Origin: Theodoxus fluviatilis
Lineage: Eukaryota > Mollusca > Gastropoda > Cycloneritida > Neritidae
Direction of reading: 5' to 3'
Length of the DNA stretch: 48,884 bases
Assembly (NCBI GenBank): GCA_034096865.1
Contig: JAWQFJ010016316.1
Span: forward strand, 1-48,884
The notes beneath the pieces are model-generated. The model ran no database searches. It was not told the DNA's origin and saw only the letters and a program-made list of their open reading frames with translations. A program made the translations under genes and the position numbers. Each line of letters starts with the position of its first letter. Position 1 is the first letter of the stretch. Below, piece by piece: positions 1-10,726 of the stretch.

Positions 1-2803
1 GAGTACCCAAGCGCATCCATCCTTGTATGTGGAGATTTTAACGCAAGAACGGGAGAATGGAACATGCATCGTGAACGGGAAGATGACAGTGAAGATGAGG
101 ATGAAAATGTAGGGTTGGGTTCTGGCAGTTGTCACTGTCCTGAAAGTGCTGCCCGACGAAACTCCCAGGACCACTGTACAAACCACTTTGGTAAAATTCT
201 TATTAATTTGTGCAAAATGTACCATTTATACATATTGAATGGGAGCACGACTGGCGACAGAGTGGGGAACATGACCTATCTTTCCCAGCGTGGCGATATC
301 GTCATTGATTATGGATTATTCTATGCAAGCGATGTTGTCCCCATTGTCAATTGTAAGATAGGTCACAATGTTATATCTAGCCATATGCCCTTAGAGATGC
401 GAGTAGATTTTGGTGTACATAGTAGTTCACCCATACGGGCCTCTCCTTCACAGGGTAAAGAAACTAAATTTCTTTGGAAGGACGAAAAGGCACAGGAGGT
501 GAAACAGAACCTACAAAGTACTGAGTTCAGAACTAACCTTGGACAGGCGTCTCGACTGATAGATAGCGATCTTGATGAGGCAATGGATGTTTTTGTTCAA
601 ACATTAATTTCTAGTGCTCAGTGTATGCAGCGTACCATTAAGTCGGACCATGGAGGGCAAGAAGTAATCCCAAATGGTTTGACGTAGATTGCCAGCGAGC
701 TAAACGGGACGCGAAAAAAGCGCTCATTCATGCAAGAAAAAGTGGATTGGCGATAGATAGAAAACAATACGTTGAAGTGAGAAATAAGTACAAGAAACTT
801 ATCAGAGAAAAGAAAGATATGCACAATAAAGCTTTATGTCAAACTCTAATAGATACCGTAAGAAACTCTGCAGTCTTCTATCCAGAGGTACGAAAAGCAG
901 TAAATACTAGGTCCCCAAACCCTTCAATAGACATGAACGAGTGGAAAACATATTTTCAGACTCTGCTTGGCCAACGTAACTGTGTAATGTATGTTGGTAG
1001 CCTAACTACCGGTACCTAACTGTCAAACATGGGGAACTGGATGCGCCAATACGCGAAGAAGAGGTACAGCTGGCAATCACTAGGTTATGACATAGAAAAG
1101 CAGCAGGTATTGATGATATTCCTGGAGATTACCACAAATGTGCAAGTGCATATATAACCCCTTTTCTTGTCTCACTTTTTAATGTTATTTATGAAAAACA
1201 ATACTCCCCCCATAACTGGTGTAACTCTGTCATAATTCCTATACACAAAAGCGGAGACAGGTTAAGTCCCAAAACATATAGAGGGATATCGTTACTGTGT
1301 AGAGTAAGCCAAAAAATGTATGTCTGTGTTGACAAACCGTCTCCGTGCCTGGGCAGAAGAATGTGGCAAGTTTTGCCTAGAGCAAGCAGAGTTTCGGTCG
1401 GACCATTCCACCATTGATCATGTGTTAACCCTTCATTCTCTTGCAGTCAGACATGTGTACGGTAGTGGTAGAGGAAAACTCTACGCCGCCTTTGTTGACT
1501 ACCGACGGGCCTTTGACTCTGTTGATAGGGCTCGTCTTTGGACAGTGCTGGCGGAGTCAGGGCTTTCAACACAGTTCTTGGGAATGCTTTAGTCAATTTA
1601 CTCACAAGTGCAGGCGTGTGTACGGTGGAATGGTACCATGTCAGATTTCTTTGACTGCTCCGTCGGCGTAAGGCAGGGGGCAGTCGAGTCCCCGATAATT
1701 TTTTTGTCTATTCATTGAATACGTTGCAAGGTATATTCGTGCACACGGGCGCCATGGTGTACAGTTACTGCCCGGGATGACAGAGTTGTTTTCGCTTATC
1801 TTTGCAGACAATATTGGTCTGGTTCTACTACCCCAGTTGGTTTACAGTGCCAGATAAATAACCTATACCACGCTTCCAAGAGATTGGGTCTTCACGTCAA
1901 TACTGACAAAACAAAGGTCATGTTCTTCCGTAGGGGCGGTTTTCTGGGCCGAGGGGAAAGGTGGTCCTTAGGAGGAACAGATGTGGAAGTGGTTAATGAG
2001 TATAAATACTTAGGATTCGTGTTCACTACTAAATTATCGGTATCTTCTGCTCTCGACAGCCTGCGTGTAAAAGCCAAGAAAAAAACACTGTACAGTTGAT
2101 TAAGGCAATATGGCATCTTCGCACTATGAACACAGCAGTTCTTTTTCCGTTTGTACGATGCTCAAATGCAACCTTCTTTATGGTTCAGAGTTGTGGGGAT
2201 TGGAGACAAGAAAAAGTGTTGAGAAGGCGCACATGTTTGCATGCAAGCGCTTTCTCAATGTTTCTATAAAAACTCCAAATGTCATGTGCAGTGGTGAACT
2301 GGGTAGATACCCCATGTTTATTCACACTATAATTCGGGCGATTAGATACTGTTTTCGGCTGAGCAGGATGTCGGAAAGCAGACTGCCAAAGCAGACCCAC
2401 TTAATGCTGTGGAAAGAAAGTGTGTGTGGGAAGCTGAATTGAGTAAAATCAGTTGAACAATGTCTGTCAAGACTTGGATTTGACTATGTGTGGACAAATT
2501 GTGGGCACATAAATGAAAAGAGACGTTAATATTTTATGCCTTTAAACTTCGTTGTGAGAGGCTCACGAACTCTGAGGAAAATCATGTATAAAGTGAAATT
2601 AATGCCAGCTGCTATGTAGATCATTCAACTACAATCAGTCATTTAGGTTAACGATGTTTCTGTAAGAGTGCAACTTTCTTTTACCTGTATGGCACTTAGC
2701 TTTACTGACTGTACTGATTTTACAAATATGTACATACATGTGAATTATACTGTCATGACGGGTCGTCGGCCGAAATATACAAATCGAATCGAATCGACTA
2801 GCC
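1..2803 (+). mobile_element. Decayed non-LTR retrotransposon, 5' cut by window edge
   Basis: Bases 1-687 read from the first base encode the C-terminal part of an apurinic-type endonuclease: GDFNARTG near the start, then a GDIVIDYGL segment. The expected final Ser-Asp-His reads Ser-Ser-His (VISSHMPLEM), so a catalytic Asp is missing. A linker follows at 747-1019. Reverse transcriptase pieces lie in several frames from about 1100 to 2442. They show AFVDYRRAFDSVD at about 1480-1525, a VRQGA motif near 1670, FADN in place of F/YADD near 1803, and VNEYKYLGFVF near 1990. Stops and frame changes separate them. The element appears to end near 2803 in a short GAATC/GAATCG repeat tail. Known: this domain order is that of APE-type LINEs. 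Inference: a dead copy. The clade is not assigned. Confidence 0.88.
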
Positions 2804-3520
2804 ATTCAGGGAGAATCTCGAGATTTTGGGCCAAACAAATGCGCCCTTTAATCCATACAAACTATTAAGGCATGGTTGTTTTCTCAAAAACATTATTTGA
2901 GACCTAACTGGCTTCTATGCAAATAAGAATCTACACTGGCGTTCCTGCAGCCCTACAGGTCTGGCGACCTCTGACTTTGAGTTTGGGCTCTCCTTTTCCC
3001 GAGACCCGCATGCTGACTATACGGCCCCACTGCTTTGTCACCCCACCCCCTTTCCCGTTGCGATGTTCTCACCCGCCACCGCTGTTGCTGCCTGTACCCC
3101 GTGCCGCATACCCCACCCTTCTTTCTTTTGACTGCCGCCTTCAGCAAGGTGAAGATTCTGCAGACGCGGAGAGAGGTTGCGAGGAGGGGGATTTGTCAGG
3201 ATTTAGAAGGAAAGTTGCCAGATGACCAGCGGAAAAATGGGGGGGGGGGTGGGGGGGTGGGGGGGTAGGGGAAAGGTGCTAGATCTGGGTTTTGAAAGCC
3301 TCCATGGAGGGGCTGAGAGCGACCTCGACTGTTCGTGAACTGTTATCACAGGGCTTATATTTACACGATCGCACATCGCCTTTCACTGCACTGACGAAGG
3401 AGCCTACTTGGCCCCGAAAGCTCTGCAATAAATTTCTGAAGTTGGACAAGAGTCTCCTTACTTCTTTTGTCTAATCTACACTGGAGATTGAATATCTCCA
3501 TTCATAACAATACACGCACA
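2804..3520. other. No recognised gene; G-run
   Basis: No convincing coding signal is seen. A G-rich run (G interrupted by single T or A) occupies about 3239-3267. It is followed by agatctgggttttgaaag, which resembles the inner part of the right inverted repeat of the element at 4380-5754. This may be a relic end of a related transposon, but no partner end was found. Confidence 0.4.
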
Positions 3521-3521
<1 letters not shown>

Positions 3522-3566
<45 letters not shown>

Positions 3567-3640
3567 CGCTCGCGCACACACACATGCATGAATGCATCCA
3601 TGTAAGCACGCACGCACGCACACACATGCATAAAAACACG
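3522..3640. repeat. (CA)n microsatellite with CA-rich flank
   Basis: An uninterrupted CA dinucleotide tract runs from about 3522 to 3562. It continues as an imperfect CA/CG/CATG-rich stretch to about 3660. Long ORFs here are only repeat readings. Confidence 0.9.
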
Positions 3641-3660
3641 CACTCACACTTACAAACACA

Positions 3661-4251
3661 GGAATGTACACAACAACGCCAACCTACATGGAAACACTCC
3701 CAGCACAGGTTTAAAAAAAAGTCTGTTTTACTCAGGCTGCTTGTGCCGCTCTGCCCTACAAGGCAATAAAGGCTATTTTTACGCGTTTGTGTCGTCAATC
3801 GTTTGTGGCATGTCGTACCGTCGATCAAGTCGAATGCAGCCCTTCACCTTGTGCTGAGATTCCTTGCACGACGTAGGTATCAGCGCTTGATTGTGTCTAA
3901 CTCTCTCGTGACTTGTGTCTGTGTCACTGTTTGTCACGTAACGCCTACTCGATCTGTCGTTACTACGGTTCGATCAAACGTCCTGGAAACCTCGTTCCTC
4001 CGTATCCCTTCATGGCTGTAAGTGTTTGTGCCTGTGCGTGCGTGCGTACTTGCATGCTTACTGTTGCGTTGATTTGTATGGAAATTGTGGTCGCAGTAGG
4101 CCGCGCTGTCGTCTCCTTGTTAACGACTGTTTCACAACACACAGAGAACAAGAAATGTCGGACGTCTCTCGCATAGTTTGTCAGTGGCTTCTCGGCTCAC
4201 ATTCGGACAAGGAGTCTCAGAAAATTAATTAGGACACAGCCTACGGAGATC
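3661..4251. other. No recognised gene
   Basis: Mixed-composition DNA without a recognisable protein match. Short ORFs overlap on both strands with no motif. Nothing else is supported here. Confidence 0.4.
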
Positions 4252-4389
4252 TGCACAAAAGCAGCTACTTCCGCATTCTGGAAGATGAGCCTTATAGTTG
4301 ATGGCTGAAGAGTCGCAATATGCACAAAAGCAGCTACTTCCGCATTCTGGAAGATGAGCCTTATAGTTGATGGCTGAAGCAGGGGCAGA

Positions 4390-4997
4390 TCTGGGGGGGG
4401 GTGCAATGGGTGCAATTGCACCCCCCCCCCCCCCAGCGGGACAAAAAAAAGGGGGGGAAAAAAAGAAGAAAAAAAAGGAAAAAAAACAAGAGATATGTTG
4501 ATAATGTAGTAATGTAAATGTAATTGCACCCCCCCCCCCCCCAAGCAAAAAGACAAAAAAATGAGAGACTCAGGGAAAGAGATGTTGATAAATATTGGAA
4601 TGTAAATATAATTGCACCCCCCCCCCTCCTCGGCTTAAAAAAAGAGAGAGAGAAGCTGATAAATATAGTAATGTAAATGTAATTGCACCCCCCCCCCTCC
4701 CTCGGCAGAACAAAAAAGAGAAAGAGATGCTGATAAATATAGTAATGTAAATGTAATATTACCCCCAGCCAAAAAACTAACTAAATAAATTAAAGAAATA
4801 AAATACATAAACAATGATAATACATAAATAAAAAAATGGAAAGAGAAATATGTTGATAAATATAGTGATGTAATTGCACCCCCACCCCCCCCCCCCCCCA
4901 GCCAAAATAAAAAGGGGTGGGTGGGTGCAGAGAGAGAGATGCTGATAAATATAGGAATGCACTAGTAAAATTAAATGTAATTGCACCCCCCCCCCCC
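4390..4997. repeat. Poly-C minisatellite inside the transposon
   Basis: Six to seven imperfect copies of a unit that contains gctgataaatatagtaatg, aatgtaattgca, a run of 10-16 C, then an A-rich AAAAAGAGA stretch. Unit length varies from roughly 60 to 115 bp, mainly through the C and A runs. Confidence 0.8.
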
Positions 4998-4999
<2 letters not shown>

Positions 5000-5045
<46 letters not shown>

Positions 5046-5056
5046 AAACAAACAGC

Positions 5057-5118
<62 letters not shown>
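5000..5118. repeat. (CA)n then (GA)n microsatellite
   Basis: CA dinucleotides run from about 5000 to 5046 and GA dinucleotides from about 5065 to 5118, inside the transposon at 4380-5754. Confidence 0.92.
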
Positions 5119-5121
<3 letters not shown>

Positions 5122-5770
5122 AGAGATGCTAATACAGGAATGAAAATAGACATTCCAGATGCTGTCAACAGATTTGCAACAAAATACAACACAGTCATGC
5201 GCCTTCAGCCACAGAAAATGTTGTCACATGATTAGGCCTATGACTAGGCAAATTCCTCCATGTGTGTGTTTATTCAATGTCTCTAGACTGACCAGGCCTG
5301 ACTCCCACAACAAACTGGTTACAGATGTCTTCTTACATATTCGGAATAAAGATTATTAAATTCGAGGTATGATCTTGTTGCAAAGACTTTTTCCTCATGT
5401 TGTTTTTGTGAATTGTGATTCTTTATTATTAACATCGAACTTATTTAGCACTGTACATTTTCGAGCATGTGCTTCCCAAGAGAGAGACAGTTGGTCCTAT
5501 CTCCAACCCCCACCACATCAGTGGCAAAATGTATCGCCTGAAAATAGCACTTTACACGCTCAGATTGCACCAGATTGCACCATTTTGCTTCCTTTTTATA
5601 TAAAAATTCCGGGGGGGCATGCCCCCGGACCCCCCTAGCATGCTCGGCGCTTCGCGCCGTCGGTTCGGCGCTTCGCGCCTTCGCTGATAAGATACAAAAC
5701 AAAAAAAAAGAACTTTGCACACCCCCCCCCTTTCAAAACCCAGATCCGCCCCTGCTGAAGAGTCGCAATA

Positions 5771-6287
5771 TGCACAAAAGCTCACGCCTTTACCTTCACG
5801 TTGTAGCTGTCACCCCGTACATATTTCATCACTGAAAAGGAAAACAATGTACCTATAGAGGTAGTTTTGTGTGAGCTGTTACAGGTGATTCACTTGATTA
5901 GAGTTGTAAGCGTGCGAGCGTAGAGTCCAAATTCCTTTTCTTCCTTTTTAATTGTGCTCGATAGCCTCGCGTTTGAACTGGAGCGAAGAAATCACTGCCT
6001 AAACGAATGCATGATTTGGTAGGTTTATTACAGCAGACACAAAGATAGAAAGAAATGTCTCCTTCTGTTTATTTTTTGGTTTGCTTTTGAGATTAAACTG
6101 GGAAGCATTCCATTTCAGGCGGAACTGATTGACACTTCCGCTTCAACCCTCCCTTGGTGCAGACGAGCTGAACCTCGTTAGGTTGGTGTCACCTACCTGT
6201 GCTTCAGTCGTGGCCTTGGTCTTGGCTTGACGACAGGAAATTTTCAGACTCGTCGATCTGACTGTCCAAAACCTTGGACACGACACC
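5771..6287. other. No recognised gene; possible 5' region of the 6288 ORF
   Basis: This stretch contains no motif I recognise. It lies directly upstream of the ORF beginning at 6288, so it may hold that gene's promoter and 5' untranslated region, but no TATA box or initiator can be defended. Confidence 0.3.
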
Positions 6288-6896
6288 ATGGCCAAACCTG
6301 ACAGGTCTGAGATTCATTTGCTATTAAGCGGCTCGAACGTGCGGCAGCTATTTCGGGATTTCTTTAATTCCAGCTACACAGTAGACACAGTGGAAGAGCT
6401 CCTGAGCAGTGGTCACACAGTGCCGTACATATATGCGAATTGCCCGACATTCATAGAAAACTGTGACCTGAGCCAGTGCGCACTCATGTCTGACACGGAC
6501 AGGAAGGCTGCAGAGCTGAGAGCGAGTGAGATCCTGTTCAATGAAGTCATCACGGTCAAGCAAATTAAAATGCTCACTAATTTGCCCGAGTTGCTTGCAA
6601 CATTTGGATTTATCACAGAGAAAAGTAACGCAGAGCAAATAATTCTGCGAACCTTGCAAGCAAGCAATAAGACGGCTGCACAATTCCTGGCAAGCTTTCT
6701 GGCAAGTTACAAGTTCTTCATCTGCCACAACCCAAAGGGACTCGTGAAAGTCTTCAAATGCCTCGTGGCTCTGGGCTTCGACCCATCGGGCTTGATGTCA
6801 GCCAAGCGAATGCTAACCTTCCCGGTCTGCACAGCTTACTGGAGGAGCCAGCCCCAGCTCTCCCTTAAGCACCTGGCTCGGCAGGCCGCATTCTGA
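6288..6896 (+). CDS. Hypothetical protein, 202 residues
   Basis: An uninterrupted reading frame of 202 codons starts in a good animal start context (gacaccATGG). The protein is soluble-looking and Leu/Ala/Phe-rich, with helical character throughout. It has no signal peptide, long membrane segment or zinc-binding cluster. I do not recognise its family. A C-terminal stretch with LVALGFDPSGL and then FPV is loosely reminiscent of an mTERF-type helix repeat, but one motif is not enough. The frame ends at a TGA before 6897. It could instead be one exon that splices to the reading frame at 7988-8326 on the same strand, in which case the TGA would be bypassed. Codon composition and length make random occurrence unlikely, but expression is unproven. 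Confidence 0.6.
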   Translation: MAKPDRSEIHLLLSGSNVRQLFRDFFNSSYTVDTVEELLSSGHTVPYIYANCPTFIENCDLSQCALMSDTDRKAAELRASEILFNEVITVKQIKMLTNLPELLATFGFITEKSNAEQIILRTLQASNKTAAQFLASFLASYKFFICHNPKGLVKVFKCLVALGFDPSGLMSAKRMLTFPVCTAYWRSQPQLSLKHLARQAAF

Positions 6897-7173
6897 ACAC
6901 AGAGATACTATCTCTGACACAGGTTGGTCACGTGACTTCGAATCCACATTCCAATGATTCTACCAATCAAAATTCAACATGATCAGAAGACCATTGAGAG
7001 TAAAAAGAGGCGATTCTATTTCACTCCAATTATTTATCCCGATAGATAAACACAAATTTGGTGTTCTAATAAAACTAATCTATGAGATTTTCAGGAAATC
7101 ATTTGAGAACTACTTTTAGCGCGAACGTGTCTATAAGGTTGCAAGCTGCCTTGAGCACGTGCGATTGTGTATA
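6897..7173. other. No recognised feature
   Basis: AT-rich sequence between the 202-codon ORF and the pogo-type element. It includes an ATTTATC/GATAGATAA stretch and an aataaaa at 7067-7073. The latter could serve as a polyadenylation signal for the upstream ORF. Confidence 0.3.
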
Positions 7174-7692
7174 TACAGTAGTCGCCGCTTATTAAAAACA
7201 CATTGGGACCGAACAAAAGTGTTTTTAATAAGCGGCGTTTATATTAACCGGCACTTCCCGCTTCACCAAGCCGTTGCGTTTCTTCCACCTGTTAAACCAC
7301 CCATTTGTAGCTTTGAATTCGGAGCGACCAAGCTGGGAAGCAATCTGTTCCGCCTTCTGACACAGGATTGGGCCGTTTACAGGTGTGTTGCGTGCTTGGA
7401 TTGAGTCGAACCACCGCTTTAAGCCATCTTCTGTCTCTTTATCCTTCCCGCAGCGCCGACGCTTCCTTTGGCCTTGACTGGAGCCCTCTGCGATATCAGC
7501 CCTAAGTTCATCTTCTTTTTTCAGTGTCTGGCACAGAAATGATGCCGACACACCCAAAATGTCAGCACCCTCCCTCAAACTTTTAGAATTTAGCTCTCGG
7601 TAGCGATCAAGCAAGTCCACTTTGTCTTTGGGTGTCATTTCTGTTCTTTTTCTTTTCTTTGGAGCTGAAGTTAAAGCCATTTTCTGATTCAC
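7174..7692 (-). mobile_element. Internally deleted pogo/Tigger-type transposon
   Basis: One end is visible: CAGTAGTCGCCGC begins at 7176, directly after a TA dinucleotide, as expected for Tc1/mariner-superfamily insertions. Within this end the 19-base arms 7183-7201 and 7219-7237 are perfect reverse complements of each other. The minus-strand coding region (7692-7225) runs into this terminal repeat, so the catalytic DDE part is absent. The opposite end was not found up to about 8000. Confidence 0.75.
7225..7692 (-). CDS. Tigger/CENP-B-like DNA-binding domain protein, truncated
   Basis: The 155-residue frame matches the N-terminal half of pogo/Tigger transposases and CENP-B. A basic leader (KKRKR) is followed by a psq-type helix-turn-helix at about residues 20-60, containing LREGADILGVSASFLCQ. 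A CENPB-type second helix-turn-helix at about 85-140 ends in NGWFNRWKKRNGL. The protein stops as VNINAAY inside the terminal inverted repeat. The family is normally 400-600 residues with a DDE/D nuclease after this region, none of which is present. The start is the first Met of the frame; a second Met lies at residue 5. Inference: it could bind transposon ends without cutting them, if expressed. Confidence 0.8.
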   Translation of the reverse strand: MNQKMALTSAPKKRKRTEMTPKDKVDLLDRYRELNSKSLREGADILGVSASFLCQTLKKEDELRADIAEGSSQGQRKRRRCGKDKETEDGLKRWFDSIQARNTPVNGPILCQKAEQIASQLGRSEFKATNGWFNRWKKRNGLVKREVPVNINAAY

Positions 7693-7987
7693 TGCTTATC
7701 CAGCGAGACTAGACAGTGTTGAATTGACATCTGACGATTTGCTGACAAGGTACGTGTAATCACTGTTCACACAAACGCTGAAGCGTCTTTAGTTGTCATC
7801 TAACGGTTTGCTGACAAGAATTCACAACCAGAGATCGACTCTGACCCTCCGAACTCGCTCAATGAAGTATAAATATTGCTGTTGTATTCAAAGTCCTTAT
7901 AATTAGTAGAGTTCACAATATTACACTCTTGTGATTCGAATTTTACCGCATACAAGTTTTACATTCATGGGAAATCGATGTTTATAA

Positions 7988-8326
7988 AATGAACTGACGG
8001 ACAAATGGCTGCCAGTATGGAGTGTATCACAACAAGCGGAGGAATACACTCACGATGTGATATGGCATTCAGCGTGGCTGTTCAGAACGGTGGTATGCAT
8101 GTTATGGAAGAATTTAGGCTATCACGTGACCAACCTGTTGCTGAGACTATATTCACTAGTCTCAGCCACGCTGAATGGGCAGGCCGTTCGTGACGCCATC
8201 ACCACCAACGTGGTGCACGCAGCGCCGCGCCTTGGCCTGCCAGCGTCCCTGCAGAGTTATCTGCTCCTGGAGGACATCCTCGAGTGTGAAGACAAAGAGG
8301 TGAACGTTTGCAATGAAGATTTCTGA
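7988..8326 (+). CDS. Possible terminal coding exon, unknown function
   Basis: A frame open from 7988 (after an in-frame TAA) to a TGA at 8324-8326 encodes about 112 residues with protein-like composition: VCMLWKNLGYHVTNLLL, then SATLNGQAVRDAITTNVVH, then an acidic tail LEDILECEDKEV. A plausible 3' splice site, gctgccag, lies at 8009-8016 at the head of the frame, and an ATG is lacking at the right place. It therefore looks like a last exon. The upstream partner may be the 202-codon ORF at 6288, but no matching donor could be proven. I do not recognise the family. Confidence 0.4.
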   Translation, partial: NELTDKWLPVWSVSQQAEEYTHDVIWHSAWLFRTVVCMLWKNLGYHVTNLLLRLYSLVSATLNGQAVRDAITTNVVHAAPRLGLPASLQSYLLLEDILECEDKEVNVCNEDF

Positions 8327-8786
8327 AGACACTGCTGGGGGGATGTGCGTTGGTTTGTGCACTTTTTGTACAGTTTTTCAACCGTGGAAACTGTTGTGCA
8401 GTGGCAGCAGCAGCAGCAGCAACAACAACAATTTCGACAGTTCACTCTTTCAAGGAACATGTGATAGAAATTGATATGTTTGGCAGTGTTTAATATTATT
8501 TTGCAACCATGGGGACTGGTGCTTCAACATCTATTAATCTTACGCGGATTTAGTACTACCAAAACGTGTACTAGCCATCCCATGCACTTTGACCTGATCG
8601 TGATGCTAGGAAACTGATGCTTCAACTCTTACACATTTCATGTTCCTTTCCAACTGTCAAACTTGTTTCTATGCAGGTGTTTATCTTTTGCTGTTTTGTT
8701 TACTTCTCGGACCACTTGATAATGACTAAAATATATTTACGCAAGACACACGGTTCTGCCATTCAAACGCTTTCATCAAGCAGACA

Positions 8787-9275
8787 GTGAAACATTCGAG
8801 AAAAGGATGTTGTAAAAGGAGTCAAAGGGAGTTAACTCTCGACTGCATCCGCTGCTGCAAAGGTGGACCAACGCTGCCGGAAGTCACGTGTGAGTGTAGT
8901 TGGCCAATGATTGTAGCGTGTGACTGTTCTTTCTTTCTCGAACTCGTGAATCTCGTTCAGGCGCTGCCTCTGTATCATGTTCGTCCAGTGGGACTAATGG
9001 AAGTCCTCTACGCTGGAGAGGAATGGCGGGGGGGGGGGGGGGGGAGTGAGTCAGAGAAGACTACAGTCTCTGGTTTTGTGGTGTTCATGGCCGCCTGGCT
9101 TTGGGACCCGGATGTATCAGACTCGAAGCTCTGCAGACTTTTGTCACATCTCTCCCTCGTGCCAGAAACCTGTGGAGTGGACAACCTGCTTCCGTTGTTG
9201 TCCACTGGGCGAAAGGGAGTGATGGTGTATTGTGCAGTCCTTGATACTGCATTGACTTTGTTGCTTGGAATATAA
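8787..9275 (+). CDS. Doubtful ORF interrupted by a G run
   Basis: A 162-codon frame with some protein-like stretches (LVQALPLYHVRPVGLMEVLY; LCRLLSHLSLVPETCG). It includes a run of about 16 G at 9028-9044 that encodes Gly and would be unstable in length, so the frame may differ between individuals. No domain is recognised. It may be 3' untranslated sequence of a gene ending at the signal at 9512. Confidence 0.25.
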   Translation: MKHSRKGCCKRSQRELTLDCIRCCKGGPTLPEVTCECSWPMIVACDCSFFLELVNLVQALPLYHVRPVGLMEVLYAGEEWRGGGGGSESEKTTVSGFVVFMAAWLWDPDVSDSKLCRLLSHLSLVPETCGVDNLLPLLSTGRKGVMVYCAVLDTALTLLLGI

Positions 9276-9511
9276 ACTGACTTAACCACAAGTGTGTGTA
9301 CTTTGACGCAGTGGGTGTTGGAGTCATTCTGTAAACCCGAGTATTGACTCTGGCACAGTTCGCAATGAATGCGTAATAGGCTTGACCCTTCGCATTACAG
9401 CCTTGCGCCAAAAATAGTTCGTTCTGATACTATTTTTCTCTCCACTTTTTACAGAAATGATTCAGATGTCAAAACTTGTTTCCATTTCAACACAAACATT
9501 TTATTGTATCG

Positions 9512-9517
9512 AATAAA
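9512..9517 (+). promoter_or_regulatory. Candidate polyadenylation signal AATAAA
   Basis: AATAAA followed within 15 bases by the T/G-rich stretch cgcttgtttgttg. This is the usual arrangement of a cleavage site. It would serve any plus-strand transcript covering 6288-9500. Confidence 0.35.
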
Positions 9518-10430
9518 CGCTTGTTTGTTGTCTCAACAAGAGTAAGTTAAGAGTTTTGTGCGAAATAGCCTTAGAACTACTTTAACGGCGTATGTGAGGG
9601 AGCACATTGGCTATCCCACAAGCCTCTCGTGTGACCTCCGTATGAATAAATTGGCCAAAAACCTTCCATCACGTGATGTGAACTGTGCTAGAGATACTTT
9701 TGCCGGTAGGCGAAATCTCTAGTTTACTAGAATGTGTTGGAGTCAGCTTTATTGAGAGGAAATCTGTCAACATATATTTCTTCTTGAAATGTTATTCTTT
9801 GAAATGTTTCTGCTCGTTCCGCCATTCTCATTTTACATTCGTGTGTGTTGCTCAGATTACTATCTTCGTTTCGTCAAAAGCTTTTAGCTTACTCCCCCCC
9901 CCCCCCCCCCCTCTTTTCTCGAGATGTTGCGGGTTCAAACCCAATTTTTGTTCTTGTTGTGTTTTTTGTATATGCCAAAACCTGGAGGTTCAGCGCCAGC
10001 GGTTTTTTTTATTTCTATCATTTGCACCAGTAATATTCTATATGCAATGTAAATTCCGAGTTTCTACCCATATGAATGTCATCCTGGTTGCTTGAAATGT
10101 CCGATCTTTCTTTCACTTCCATGTCTTTGACAGGATGATACCAGATATATTTGTGATGACATTCAGACTTCCCCGAGCTGAACACGTCTGCACTACGAGG
10201 GTAGTCCAAACTCTCCACTCATGCACATATGTTGCACCATAATTTTGACAAGGACTTCAAAATCACAGAAAAGAAAACAGACCACAGCCTCAACTCACAT
10301 GTGCAGAACTTGTGGTACGGAGGAAAGGTCGTGGCTAAGTCCAAATGGTTTGGCTCTGGAAGGCAACGTTTTTGCATACTTTGTTTGTTGTCTAGTGTGA
10401 GCAAATGTTGATCATTGAAACCTCTCTCCG
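9518..10430. other. No recognised gene; C-run with possible tRNA-like B box
   Basis: A run of C interrupts unique sequence at about 9895-9912. It is followed at 9932-9941 by gggttcaaac, part of a perfect small palindrome that resembles the B box of RNA polymerase III promoters. No A box or SINE body is evident, so this is only a hint of a degraded SINE. Confidence 0.3.
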
Positions 10431-10439
10431 TCTTCCTCT

Positions 10440-10726
<287 letters not shown>

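Larger units (their letters stand above)
4380..5754. mobile_element. Non-autonomous inverted-repeat DNA transposon (about 1.38 kb)
   Basis: The left end reads CAGGGGCAGATCTGGG and the right end, reverse-complemented, CAGGGGCGGATCTGGG: imperfect terminal inverted repeats. Both continue into G/C runs next to TTGCA. The flanking bases ctgaag occur at 4374-4379 and 5755-5760, and only once in the unoccupied paralogous site at 4252-4320, so the target duplication is 6 bases. The interior has no transposase. It holds poly-C blocks in a tandem unit of about 60-110 bp (gctgataaatatagtaatg then C-run, 4390-4995), a CA/GA microsatellite (5000-5118) and a GC-rich palindromic stretch (5611-5690). The ends resemble hAT-type ends, but hAT elements make 8-base duplications, so the superfamily is left open. 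Confidence 0.8.
4252..5770. repeat. 69-bp tandem duplication, second copy split by an insertion
   Basis: Copy 1 is 4252-4320, beginning tgcacaaaagcagctact. Copy 2 is 4321-4379 and continues at 5761-5770, adding up to exactly 69 bases. A third partial copy begins at 5771. The interruption is the inverted-repeat element at 4380-5754 plus a 6-base duplication. Copy 1 therefore preserves the unoccupied insertion site. Confidence 0.85.

Noticed and set aside
9932..9941. tRNA gene or SINE promoter
   Set aside because: Only a B-box-like palindrome is present, with no A box at the right distance and no cloverleaf.
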